Assembly (NCBI GenBank): GCA_964534565.1
Contig: CAZHON010000001.1
Coordinates: 248,001-312,000, forward strand
Direction: 5' to 3'
DNA: 64,000 nucleotides
DNA from: CAZHON01 sp964534565
GTDB lineage: Bacteria > Patescibacteriota > Gracilibacteria > Peribacterales > Peribacteraceae
The position numbers and the translations under genes are program-made. The first letter of the stretch is position 1. Each line of letters starts with the position of its first letter. A model generated the notes under the pieces. The model did no database searches, had not been told where the DNA came from, and saw only the letters and a program-made list of their open reading frames with translations. Positions 34,901-42,716 of the stretch are shown here, in pieces.

Positions 34901-36255
34901 CAGTCGCGTGCACCTTCGAGCCACTTTCCAAATCGTCCGTCACGCAGGTGGCTTGGAACCCACTCGGTCTTGGCATTGGCCTCGAGCATGTCGCGCTTGA
35001 TTTTTTCGACAGCGACAAACCAGGACGACGTTGCGTAGTTGAGGAGAGGGGAGTCGCAGCGCCAACAGTGTGGATAGCTGTGCTTGTAGGCAATGCGCTC
35101 GAACAGGAGTCCTTTCTCATCGAGCCATGCCATCACTTTCTGATCGGTCTTGGTGGGGTCATCCTTCGGCTTCACATCCATTCCTGCAAAGTCCGTCACG
35201 TCGGGAATGAACTTTCCTTCCATGGTGACGTGTTGGAGCAATGGAACATCTTCGCGCTTGCCGACGTTGTAGTCGTCTTCTCCAAACCCCGGAGCGATGT
35301 GCACGATTCCGGTTCCTTCTCCCGTTGTGACGAAGTCCCCCAGCACCACGCGGAATGCCGTGGGGTAGCGATCGACGAAGTAGGGGAAGAGCGGGCGATA
35401 GTGCTTGCCGAGAAGTTCCTTGTGGGTCACGGTTTTTCCCACTGTGTGTTCAACTTTTTTGAACAAGTCTTCTACTCTCTCCTCAGCCACAATATAGGTG
35501 TTTCCATCCACGGAAACTCTCACATATTTGATGTCGGGTCCAATGGCGAGGAAGAGGTTTCCGGGGAGTGTCCACGGAGTGGTGGTCCATGCAAGGACGT
35601 ATGTCCCAGGTTCATCGACCAATTCAAATTTCACCGTCGCACTTTGGTCGGTGACATCTTTGTATCCTTGCGTGACTTCGAAGTTCGAAAGGGGAGTGAC
35701 GCAGTGCGGACACAGGTGCATCGGTTTGTGTCCTTCGTAGAGGAGCCCCTTCTCCGCGAGCTGACTGAAGACCCAGAAAATACTTTCCATGTAGTCGGGG
35801 TCCATGGTGCGGTAGTCCCAATCCATATCGACGAAACGCCCGATGCGCTCCACCGTCGCGCGCCATTCTTTCGTGTAGCGCTGCACGGAATCTCGACACA
35901 GTTGGTTGAATGCGGCGATGCCCATTTCATCAATCTCCTTCTTACTCTTCAGACCCTTCTCCTTCTCAATCAGGTTTTCGACAGGCAGCCCGTGACAGTC
36001 CCATCCGAATCGTCGCTCCACATATTTCCCACGCATCGTTTGGTAGCGGGGGATGACATCTTTAATCGTTCCCGCGAGCAGGTGCCCGTAGTGAGGCAGT
36101 CCCGTGGCAAACGGAGGACCATCGTAGAAGCTGAATCGTTCCCCGCTCTCCCGTTGTTCGAGACTGCGATGGAAAATCGCCTCTTCCTTCCAATACTGCA
36201 AAATCCCGCGTTCCAATTCGGGGAAGGATTGCCGGGGGTTCACTGGGTCAAACAT
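31948..36255 (-). CDS. ileS: Isoleucyl-tRNA synthetase with two inserted histidine phosphatase domains
   Basis: 1435 residues; start MFDPVNPRQSFPELER chosen because longer in-frame sequence is repeat-derived. Class I signatures HYGH (55-58) and KMSKK (988-992), editing-domain WTTTPWTLPGN, and DCWFESGSMPYAQ (from 909) identify an IleRS of eukaryote-like type. Between SRNRYWGTPLPLW (about 450-465) and DCWFESG lie two phosphoglycerate mutase-like domains. The first has RHAESEGN (R500) and VTHAD (H649), with CSPLARTLQTAQ and LRELDFGEYEG. The second has RHGETDWN (R720), SSDLDRGIETA, LQERKLGSW and GHGG (H863). Native synthetase sequence DLHKEFLDTVVWP (about 693-705) separates them, so two insertions are needed. 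Usual IleRS length is 930-1100. The holin-like gene overlaps the stop. Confidence 0.95.
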   Translation of the reverse strand: MFDPVNPRQSFPELERGILQYWKEEAIFHRSLEQRESGERFSFYDGPPFATGLPHYGHLLAGTIKDVIPRYQTMRGKYVERRFGWDCHGLPVENLIEKEKGLKSKKEIDEMGIAAFNQLCRDSVQRYTKEWRATVERIGRFVDMDWDYRTMDPDYMESIFWVFSQLAEKGLLYEGHKPMHLCPHCVTPLSNFEVTQGYKDVTDQSATVKFELVDEPGTYVLAWTTTPWTLPGNLFLAIGPDIKYVRVSVDGNTYIVAEERVEDLFKKVEHTVGKTVTHKELLGKHYRPLFPYFVDRYPTAFRVVLGDFVTTGEGTGIVHIAPGFGEDDYNVGKREDVPLLQHVTMEGKFIPDVTDFAGMDVKPKDDPTKTDQKVMAWLDEKGLLFERIAYKHSYPHCWRCDSPLLNYATSSWFVAVEKIKRDMLEANAKTEWVPSHLRDGRFGKWLEGARDWAISRNRYWGTPLPLWRTSKDDTAPVVISSRDDLMLNSKIRFTKITTLRHAESEGNVKPVYQGKLPGTDLTKKGKQQATETGKKLASDRLPVDIIYCSPLARTLQTAQLVAKETGAEVIVDDRLRELDFGEYEGTTINFSDLALLKARRAHKIEKNQVESIYHFPGMEDWDSTQKRIRDFMNDILPKHRSQHVVVVTHADPVQNIRHFFSKEDPLKLSHQPYPYHAVPYTFYWDHDREAQVDLHKEFLDTVVWPGGWQEGKSVKLTIARHGETDWNAGNKVQGNKKDISLNEKGRSQAQTLAESLNPKEYDIVISSDLDRGIETAKIIAEKTGLPYDEQWDILQERKLGSWIGKEKAAYQKHHGLDAGVQPSVSHVSPEGGESFSAFMGRAQQTYQMLLDRFPGKRVLMIGHGGFIRAMEAFITNMNYWELATGDMKNAEVKTFDINPLYKRIPEVLDCWFESGSMPYAQVHHPFSSPNQSQNSTPPNFPADFIAEGIDQTRGWFYTLTVLGAALFKSPVFKHCITNGTILAEDGRKMSKKLQNYPDPNLVMDEMGADALRFSLMSSQAVRGEDMRFSQKVVEDSVRNMLLPLWNSYSFFVTYANAANFTPTGDRRHSKHPLDVWIRTEVQDLVNRMTEQLENYELSATCSELHDTIDALTNWYIRLSRRRFAGKGMLEAEDSIEDISEESQHEALSTLYDVLITVSQLLAPFCPFVTDAIYLNLVPQDHGSIHLTDWPEVKKLTAAEQKLLKKTRLLRQIVSLGLSARSEQKIKVRQPLSSATVAIPASKAKEIELNDDDRNLLCQELNVKELILTDDPESIAEAFVQVDARKVGPRLGGRVQEIIAMGKRGEFEQEDDGTIIIGDERLTPDEANVIYRGKEGTNVAAQAGVVVSLETTISEELKAEGHMRDLVRAIQKLRKEAGLAYTDRITVQIQGAYPLLEALLPAVLEETRAVAGDTGDAPVEEIALDDETIMLSFQKM

Positions 36256-36429
36256 GAGGGAGGTTGAGGGGTTTACTCCGGCGTAGTCCCTGCCTACCGG
36301 CAGGCAGGCGCAGACGAAGCCGAGTCGAATGGTATGAGAGTAGGAAGAGAATACCGCAAGAAATCGGTCTCCGCGATGCCTTAGCACGGCATCGTCCAGT
36401 GCCCTTTGACGATATGCTATAATTGATTC
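36256..36429. repeat. Repeat-rich divergent promoter region upstream of ileS
   Basis: Holds the palindrome TGCCTACCGGCAGGCA (about 36288-36305), followed by the 15-mer shared with the 6.7-kb palindrome (36319-36333) and a GATGCC/GGCATC hairpin (about 36374-36393). The palindrome is of the type that translates to CLPAGRQ-like peptides and is widespread in CPR genomes. Confidence 0.65.
36418..36423 (+). promoter_or_regulatory. -10 box before the 36.4-kb gene, leaderless arrangement
   Basis: ATGCTATAAT followed by 6 bases and the ATG at 36430. This is an extended -10 (TGnTATAAT). Confidence 0.65.
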
Positions 36430-36846
36430 ATGGCATTAGATTCCCTGGATCAACATCGGCAGACGCTTGAGATGTTGTCGCAACCCGATGCCGCTCTGGT
36501 CTGTCGTTTTGCCCATGAAAATACCCCCGATGGAATTCCGGCGGAATGTCCGATGCATGTACAAAATCAACGGTTGGGGTGTCCTCATGGAACGGCAGTG
36601 TTGGAGCTGACTGCGATCACGAAAGAATTTGTTCGCCTTGGAATTTTGAGCGAAAAGGAAGGGGTATTCATGGAAGATGAAATACAACGAACAGAACAAA
36701 TTTTGCTGTCGGAAGATGTTGGAGCGCATGAGCAATATACGGAAGGCGGAGGAATTCTTCCGGCGACTGTTCAATCCCAAGAGGAAGAAATCGGCAAACG
36801 ACAAAAAATTGTCGAAACGCTCCTGCAAAGAATCACTACGCCGTAA
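36430..36846 (+). CDS. Protein of unknown function with Cys-His pairs
   Basis: 138 residues. Cys/His are placed as CRFAH, CPMH and GCPHG, which could bind a metal. The C-terminal half is acidic and helical. No family is recognised. The start is supported by the leaderless TATAAT. Its 3' end overlaps the convergent asparaginase gene by 11 bases. Confidence 0.65.
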   Translation: MALDSLDQHRQTLEMLSQPDAALVCRFAHENTPDGIPAECPMHVQNQRLGCPHGTAVLELTAITKEFVRLGILSEKEGVFMEDEIQRTEQILLSEDVGAHEQYTEGGGILPATVQSQEEEIGKRQKIVETLLQRITTP

Positions 36847-37852
36847 TCGTTACTTCTCCTGCGATGTCACTGCTCATGATCTCGCGGATTTTTTCGGTCG
36901 ACTTCGTTTGACCGAGTGCCCACTTGAGTTTCACGAATGCCGTTTCGGGTGTCATATCGCGGGCAGGGATGACGCCCAGTTGCAATGCGTGCTGACCCAC
37001 CTCGTACAGGTACATACGAGTCGTTCCGTAGATGCACTGAGTAGCGATGATCACGGGGATCTTTTTCTTCTGTGCCAGCTTGATGCATGGCAACAGAGAT
37101 TGTTCTTGATCGGGCAAATTTCCCGGACCGAAGGATTCGAGAATGAGTCCATCAATATCCGCCTGAATGATTGCATTGACGGTCTCTGATGCGAGCCCCG
37201 GAACGCACTTCACCACGGCAACGTTTCCTTTGAAGGTGCTTTGGAGATCGAGCGCTCCGCCGTGTCGACGGCGAACGTTGGAATAGGTCAACTCTGGCTG
37301 CAGACGAATGGAGCCGAGTGATGGGAACACAGGGGAGATGAAGGCGTTTCGTTCACTTTCGCTCACTTTCAAGCTGCGATTTCCACGCAGGATCTGTGTT
37401 CCAAACACAATGCAGACTTCCGCCAAATCCATCGTTGCGACCTGACATGCATGGATGAGGTTGGTGCTCGCGTCGCTTCCCAAAATATCCGGTGGCACTT
37501 GGGATCCCGTAAGCACAACGGGCTTTCCTAAATTTTGGAGCGCGAAGGACAAGGCTGTTGCCGTGTAGGCCATGGTGTCGGTTCCGTGTGTGACGACAAA
37601 ACCGTCGACGTTGTCGTATTCTTCGTGCACCGCCTTTGCAATCGACTGCCAATGATGCGGCTGCATGTTCGTGCTGTCGATGTTCGTAATTGTTTTTGCA
37701 CGAATCTGAAATTCTTTCGTCAGGTTTTCGTTGCTCTGCAGAAGTTCCTGCGCAGTCAGTTTTGGAGCGAGCGCGAACGTGGAGACGTCTTGGCGCATGC
37801 CGATTGTGCCTCCGCAATAGAGCAGCAACAGTGATGGCTTACGTGTATGCAT
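36836..37852 (-). CDS. ansA: Type I L-asparaginase
   Basis: 338 residues. CGGTIGM near residue 13 carries the nucleophilic Thr, and THGTDTMAYTA (about 88-98) provides the second catalytic Thr-Asp; GSQVPP and the C-terminal GGALDL region fit cytosolic type I enzymes, which hydrolyse Asn to Asp and ammonia. No signal peptide. Its start overlaps the end of the rel gene by 14 bases, so the two are co-transcribed, an unusual pairing. Confidence 0.9.
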   Translation of the reverse strand: MHTRKPSLLLLYCGGTIGMRQDVSTFALAPKLTAQELLQSNENLTKEFQIRAKTITNIDSTNMQPHHWQSIAKAVHEEYDNVDGFVVTHGTDTMAYTATALSFALQNLGKPVVLTGSQVPPDILGSDASTNLIHACQVATMDLAEVCIVFGTQILRGNRSLKVSESERNAFISPVFPSLGSIRLQPELTYSNVRRRHGGALDLQSTFKGNVAVVKCVPGLASETVNAIIQADIDGLILESFGPGNLPDQEQSLLPCIKLAQKKKIPVIIATQCIYGTTRMYLYEVGQHALQLGVIPARDMTPETAFVKLKWALGQTKSTEKIREIMSSDIAGEVTITA

Positions 37853-39893
37853 GGGGTGTGATGCGGAGGATATGGGAAATAGCAGGGTGGGAATAGAGGA
37901 AGCTGTAGGCTACGTGCATTGTGCGCAGTTTATCGGCGCGGAACCCCAGGGTGACGGAAGATTCCTTGAATTGCAGAAGCTCGACGGAGGTATCGATCAT
38001 GCTCTGGAGGGAGCTGATGATCTCCAGCGGGTTCACGTGCGATTCGTGGTTCCAGCGCAACGCAAAGACGAACGGATGTTCTGCCTTCTCCTTTTTGACG
38101 CTGAGCGGAATGATTTCGCGTGACAGTTGAATCTTCATTTCGCGCACATCGCGCTTGTCATAGACCTCGATCACATCCGGCGCAATCTGCAGTCCCACGA
38201 CATTGTCCTGTCGCAGGGACGCAATCGGGGCTCGAAGAACGAAGTAGGTGTTCGAAGGGCGGGCGAAGCTGGAGGTGACGCTGAAGCAGTCGGGGGAGAG
38301 GAGGAAGTGTTCTTCCACCTGGCTTCGTTCAGAGAGGTACAGGAACGGGTCCAAAAGACCGCTGCCGATCTGCGCCAACACCATTGGTTGCGTACGAAGA
38401 CTCTGTCGAATTTGCTTTCGCCATTGAATACTGAAGAAAGGGTCCATACTCACCATCAATGCCCGGTTCAGCAGTTCGGTTCCTCGTTTGATGATGGTGG
38501 CTTCGGGCAGGGCGCTCAATTCTTCCACCAGCTTCTTTTGTCCGATGGAGGTGTAGATGTAGTAATGATCCTCGGCAGTGCGGGGATGATGTTGCTTGTC
38601 GACAGTGAACGAAACAGGTTCTCCACCCTGCACCTTCTGTTTAAGGGAAACAGTTTTGTTATTGATCTTCACGTGTGTCGCATGCGCACCAATATCCGCA
38701 CCGGCATAGAACGCCACGTCGAGCAGACTTGCATGGGCGGGCACATCAACATCACATGAACGTGGGGAAGTGACATGAATGCGGTACTGCTCCCCGAAGA
38801 TGTCCGATTGAATCATGCGGAAGAATGCACGCAGGTCCTTCTCGTTGCTCTCGAGAGAGAGGAGCGTGTCCATCCAGACAGGATTTTGGGTTTTCTCTGG
38901 TGAGAGGTAGGACGTGCCGTGTTCGGCTTCCTGCTCCATCGTATTTGTGGAAATGACGATTTCGATGGGGTTCCCGCGGGTTGTGAGAATGGTGGTGTGC
39001 AATGCTTGGTACCCGTTCACTTTCGGAACGGCGATGTAGTCCTTCACGTGGCCGGAGACAGGAGTGGAGAAGTGGTGCACGATTCCCATGCAGTCGTAGC
39101 AACTTTCTTTATCGGGAATCACGATATGCACGGTGAAGAATGTTTCGACATTTTGAAGCGGTGTGGATTCTTGTTCGTAGTGTTCATGCACATTCCAAAG
39201 GCCGCGTTCGCGCAGAGTGACATGAGTGTTTTTCCATCCCATCTCTTTCAAAAATTCTTCGAGACGCTGTGTCCAACGACTGAGTCCATCCAATTGAGCA
39301 TGACGAGCGTGAGCGGATTTTCGTTTCAGCAAGTCATACATCCCCGGATGCAATGCGTGCAAACAAAGATCGCGCAATTCCAGGTACCACGAACGAAGCC
39401 CGAGCAGGTTCGCGAGCGGGCAATAGATTTGCTCCGTCTCCACGGCAATGCGCATGCGTTGTTCGTTGGTGAGCGAGTCGAGGGTGCGCATGTTGTGCAA
39501 GCGGTCGGCAAGTTTGATGAACAGCACGCGAATATCCTTGCCCATGGCGCGGAACATCTTGCGGACCGAGAGCATGCTGCGCTCTTTCTTATCCAATTTT
39601 CCTTCCAACTGTTGCACCTTGGTCACACTTTCGACCATTTTGGTGATGTTGGACCCAAATTCCTTCTGCAATTGCCTGCTCGTTACCTCCGTATCCTCGA
39701 TGGTGTCGTGCAAATAAGCCGCAGCGAGCATTTCATCGTCTGCCCCAATCTGTGTAAGAAGCTCCACCACGCCTTCCAAATGGATGAAGAATGGCTCACC
39801 TGAGCTACGTTTTTGATGGTCATGTGCCTTTTTTGCAAAGTCATGGGCTTTCGTGAGAAGTGCCTTGCCGCCCTTTGTCTGCTTTGCCTTCAT
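37839..39893 (-). CDS. rel: RelA/SpoT homologue with intact hydrolase and probably dead synthetase
   Basis: 684 residues. HD hydrolase: LHDTIEDT (H62, D63, E66, D67), KLADRLHNMRTL. The synthetase region (about 225-330) keeps KDYIAVPKVNGYQALHTTI and PIEIVIST, but the segment that normally reads YDLLAxRxI is ETFFTVHIVI: the Mg2+-binding Asp and the conserved Arg are replaced by Thr and His. A TGS domain follows (IHVTSPRSCDVDVPAHASLLDVAFYAG, about 365-430), then C-terminal helical and ACT-like sequence. I infer (p)ppGpp hydrolysis without synthesis. Confidence 0.85.
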   Translation of the reverse strand: MKAKQTKGGKALLTKAHDFAKKAHDHQKRSSGEPFFIHLEGVVELLTQIGADDEMLAAAYLHDTIEDTEVTSRQLQKEFGSNITKMVESVTKVQQLEGKLDKKERSMLSVRKMFRAMGKDIRVLFIKLADRLHNMRTLDSLTNEQRMRIAVETEQIYCPLANLLGLRSWYLELRDLCLHALHPGMYDLLKRKSAHARHAQLDGLSRWTQRLEEFLKEMGWKNTHVTLRERGLWNVHEHYEQESTPLQNVETFFTVHIVIPDKESCYDCMGIVHHFSTPVSGHVKDYIAVPKVNGYQALHTTILTTRGNPIEIVISTNTMEQEAEHGTSYLSPEKTQNPVWMDTLLSLESNEKDLRAFFRMIQSDIFGEQYRIHVTSPRSCDVDVPAHASLLDVAFYAGADIGAHATHVKINNKTVSLKQKVQGGEPVSFTVDKQHHPRTAEDHYYIYTSIGQKKLVEELSALPEATIIKRGTELLNRALMVSMDPFFSIQWRKQIRQSLRTQPMVLAQIGSGLLDPFLYLSERSQVEEHFLLSPDCFSVTSSFARPSNTYFVLRAPIASLRQDNVVGLQIAPDVIEVYDKRDVREMKIQLSREIIPLSVKKEKAEHPFVFALRWNHESHVNPLEIISSLQSMIDTSVELLQFKESSVTLGFRADKLRTMHVAYSFLYSHPAISHILRITPHAYT

Positions 39894-39984
39894 TAGGCTT
39901 AGTATAGCAGAGAAAGACTTGCTTTGTTGAGAGAATTACTTAGAATACTATTCTTAGCATAATGCTATCCATTTACGTGTTTTA

Positions 39985-41211
39985 ATGAGCAATCTCTACA
40001 TTCAAGTGTTGGGTGGAACGATCGCTGGAGAAGCCGAGCTAAAGGAAGTTGATGTGCAAACCCAGTTGGGGAATACCGAACGTCGTATTCGAAGTATTAC
40101 AGAACCAAAACACGGGAAAATTCAGGAGTTGGTGAAGTATCAATTGAGTGACATTGCACGCAGTCGTTTCGATCACATCGTGGTGGAAGAGGCGGATATG
40201 TTCATCGATAGTGCGGATGGAAACTGCGACACGATTGAGCATGCGGTAGCACTTGTGCGCGAACAATTGCGAGCGCGTGTTGGTAATTTGGTAATTTGTT
40301 ACGGCACGGACGGTGCCGCTTTTTTGTCTCAGGCACTTGCAGAGGCGATTACGCCCGAACAGTTGGGCGACAAGAGAGGAATCATCATCGCGGTTGCACA
40401 GCACGCTGCGCCCAAGCGCCCACTGGATGCGACGGGAGCGATTGATCAAAACTCGACTGATGCCGCACGTAACTTGGAACATGCAACGTACTTCAGCAGA
40501 ATGGAAGAAACGAACGGGCGCATCGGAGTGCTCGTTGACGGAATTTTGTATCCTCCACGTGGACTTCGAAAATCGCGCACGAAACATATGAATCCGTTTG
40601 CGAGCAGGTATGGAATGATGTCTTCCGCACCAGAAAAAGGCCCGACGTATCGATGGAGCAAATTGAACAAACCAGAAAATGTGGAATTGCCTGCCGGAAT
40701 TAATGCCCGATATAAATTGATCCCGGGAGTCGAATCGTTGGGACTCGATGCGACATCGAACTATGAAAATCTTGCTGCCATGGTGCAAGGAGGAATCGAT
40801 AAACAGACGCTCAATGGAATTGTGATCCAAGCACCGGGAAACGGGAATTTACGAAACATTGAAAGGGACAGAAAGATTATGCGTCAAACGGTGGAATTTG
40901 CTGCCGATAAGGGAGTGCCGATCGTTGTGATTGGTGACCCCATGCAACCGCATGATGGTCCCGATGAAGAAGAAACCGTGTACCCGGGGGATGCTAAATT
41001 GTTCGGTGGCCAATTGATTCAAGGAAATGGCTTGCAGCCTGCGGAAGCAAAATTGATTACGAGTGAATCACTCTACAATGCCAAGCGACGCCTGCATCTT
41101 CACGGGCCTGCGGTGATTGATTACGTTCGTATGCGCATGCAGGCCTACATTCAGTATGTTGATGGAGCAATCTCTCAGCAGGACTACATCAATCTCAAAT
41201 CCAAAATGTAA
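39985..41211 (+). CDS. Divergent asparaginase-family protein
   Basis: 408 residues. LGGTIAG at residues 9-15 matches the first catalytic loop; DSADGN (about 75-80) and CYGTDGAAFLSQALAEA (about 109-125) match the second and third motifs. The C-terminal portion carries VIQAPGNGNLRN like the family's APGxGN motif. It is longer and more divergent than type I enzymes. Substrate may be Asn, Gln or a related amide. Divergent from rel. Confidence 0.75.
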   Translation: MSNLYIQVLGGTIAGEAELKEVDVQTQLGNTERRIRSITEPKHGKIQELVKYQLSDIARSRFDHIVVEEADMFIDSADGNCDTIEHAVALVREQLRARVGNLVICYGTDGAAFLSQALAEAITPEQLGDKRGIIIAVAQHAAPKRPLDATGAIDQNSTDAARNLEHATYFSRMEETNGRIGVLVDGILYPPRGLRKSRTKHMNPFASRYGMMSSAPEKGPTYRWSKLNKPENVELPAGINARYKLIPGVESLGLDATSNYENLAAMVQGGIDKQTLNGIVIQAPGNGNLRNIERDRKIMRQTVEFAADKGVPIVVIGDPMQPHDGPDEEETVYPGDAKLFGGQLIQGNGLQPAEAKLITSESLYNAKRRLHLHGPAVIDYVRMRMQAYIQYVDGAISQQDYINLKSKM

Positions 41212-41212
41212 T

Positions 41213-41797
41213 TTACGACGGTAGAATGGTCGAAGGAGGCTCATTCCCCGGCTTCCATTTGATCGAACAGCCAATCGCGTTGTGTTCGGAAGGATTGGGA
41301 GTTTCGCCTTTCAAAATCGCTTCGATTGCCTCTTTCAGGTACTGGCGCCTCACCTCGTCGGGGACTTTCCAGTTGTCGTCGATGCACCCTTTGTACGCAA
41401 GTGTGCGTTCGTGATTGAACACGAAGCAGTGAGGAGTACAGAGAGCCCCGAATGATTGCGCAATTTTTTGCGTGCGGTCGACGCAGTAGGGGAAGGGAAA
41501 TTGTTTTTCGTCGTGGAGTTTCTTCATCGCTTCGAAACTGTCGTCGGGATATTTCTGTGCATCGTTGCTGCAGATCAATACAAACTGCGCGCCTTCTCCG
41601 TCGAAATGTTTCTGTAACGCGATCAATCGATCTTCATATGCCTGTGCATACGGACAGTGGTTACAGGTGAAGACGATCACGAGCACCATGTCTTTGATGA
41701 GTCGTGTGTCGATCATCAACTCATCGGTTGCAGGGAGAACAAAGTGCGGCAATGGAGCGCCGATGGGGAGGACGGAATTCGAATTGATGAGAACCAT
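41213..41797 (-). CDS. Thioredoxin-fold (AhpC/TSA-like) protein
   Basis: 194 residues. PLPHFVLPATDE, then VLVIVFTCNHCPYAQAYEDRL with a CxxC-like CNHC at about residues 45-48, and a late cis-Pro region LCTPHCFVFNHE. This matches the cytosolic redoxin/thioredoxin-like family with CNHCPY signature. No signal peptide, so it is not a ResA-type exported protein. It likely reduces disulfides or peroxides. Divergent from the Nudix gene. Confidence 0.85.
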   Translation of the reverse strand: MVLINSNSVLPIGAPLPHFVLPATDELMIDTRLIKDMVLVIVFTCNHCPYAQAYEDRLIALQKHFDGEGAQFVLICSNDAQKYPDDSFEAMKKLHDEKQFPFPYCVDRTQKIAQSFGALCTPHCFVFNHERTLAYKGCIDDNWKVPDEVRRQYLKEAIEAILKGETPNPSEHNAIGCSIKWKPGNEPPSTILPS

Positions 41798-41818
41798 AGG
41801 AAAGAGGAAGACTTCGAG

Positions 41819-41824
41819 TATACT
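41819..41824 (+). promoter_or_regulatory. -10 box of the Nudix gene, leaderless arrangement
   Basis: CGAGTATACT followed by 7 bases and a GTG at 41832. Confidence 0.55.
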
Positions 41825-41831
41825 CCTGCCC

Positions 41832-42308
41832 GTGCAACGTCATTTCACCGCCACCGCTTTTGTCGTGAATAGCTCTATGCAGTGTCTTTTGCTGTGGCAC
41901 AAGCGATTGCAGCGATGGATGCCGCCGGGAGGTCACGTGGAAGAGAACGAAGCACCCGAAGACGCCGCGAAGCGAGAATGCAAAGAGGAGACGGGGCTGG
42001 ATGTAGAGATCATCGGTGATGCGCAGCCGGATTTATTTGCCGAAGGACAGTCCGAAGGTCGCATGCTCAAGAAGCCTCTCTGCATGCTTCTCGAAGAAAT
42101 TCCTGCGTGTCCGGAACGAAACGAAGAGGCACATCAGCATATGGATTTTCTCTTCCTCGCTCGACCGCTCGACGAAACACAGACGATTGTTTTGGAAGAG
42201 AGTGAAGGGAGGGAGCTGCGTTGGTTTACGATGCATGAGATCTCGGAACTTCGTCATGATCAGATTTTTGCGAATGTGAAGGCGTATATTTTGGAGGTGT
42301 TGGGATAA
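41832..42308 (+). CDS. Nudix hydrolase (GTG start)
   Basis: 158 residues. The Nudix box is GGHVEENEAPEDAA then KRECKEETGL, matching GX5EX7REUXEEXGU with Lys-Arg before Glu. The GTG at 41832 is chosen because it follows a TATACT by 7 bases and gives the usual short N-terminal strand (QRHFTATAFVVN); upstream codons run through the divergent promoter. Substrate unknown; similar sequences act on nucleotide derivatives. Confidence 0.85.
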   Translation: MQRHFTATAFVVNSSMQCLLLWHKRLQRWMPPGGHVEENEAPEDAAKRECKEETGLDVEIIGDAQPDLFAEGQSEGRMLKKPLCMLLEEIPACPERNEEAHQHMDFLFLARPLDETQTIVLEESEGRELRWFTMHEISELRHDQIFANVKAYILEVLG

Positions 42309-42716
42309 GTTTAATTGTTCTTTATCTATCTTTTACTTCTTTCTTCAATGTCCATTCTTTGTCCGTGCAACAAAGAATGGACGAAGAAAATGCGGTCGAC
42401 GCAATCGCCACACTCCACTTGCCCGCCCACTGTTCCGCGGTGCGTCGACGGATCTCACTATTACTTCCAAGTTACGAATCCAGGTTTCTTCTTTAAAGGA
42501 GTGTGTCCCGCCGCCTTTGGGGGTGAAGGGGCAGCCCCGACGAGCGAAGCGAGCGCGTCGAGTGTTTTCGCCTGAAGCCTTGGAAGGCGAAAACAGGAGA
42601 CCCGGGGCGATGTGGAGGAGCGATAGGCGGCGGAGCGTTTCTTTCGTTCTTTCTTGTCGCCCTGACAAGAAAGAACAATCAAACATTCAAAAAAGAATCT
42701 GCTACACTCCTGTGCC
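42309..42716. repeat. GC-rich intergenic segment between two long inverted repeats
   Basis: Bounded by a 12-bp hairpin GTCCATTCTTTG/CAAAGAATGGAC (42350-42382) on the left and a 13-bp hairpin GTTCTTTCTTGTC/GACAAGAAAGAAC (42646-42676) on the right. The enclosed stretch is GC-rich and contains GAGCGAAGCGAGCGCGTCGAG. Open frames in it give low-complexity, non-protein-like products. It could be a small mobile element, a dispersed repeat or a structured RNA. Confidence 0.45.
42703..42708 (+). promoter_or_regulatory. -10 box of the DUF475 gene, leaderless arrangement
   Basis: CTGCTACACT followed by 8 bases and the ATG at 42717. Confidence 0.6.

Noticed and set aside
34672..36267. Long open frame on the plus strand opposite ileS
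   Set aside because: Antisense shadow of the IleRS gene; the product is His/Val/Cys-rich without any motif, while the minus strand encodes a complete known enzyme.
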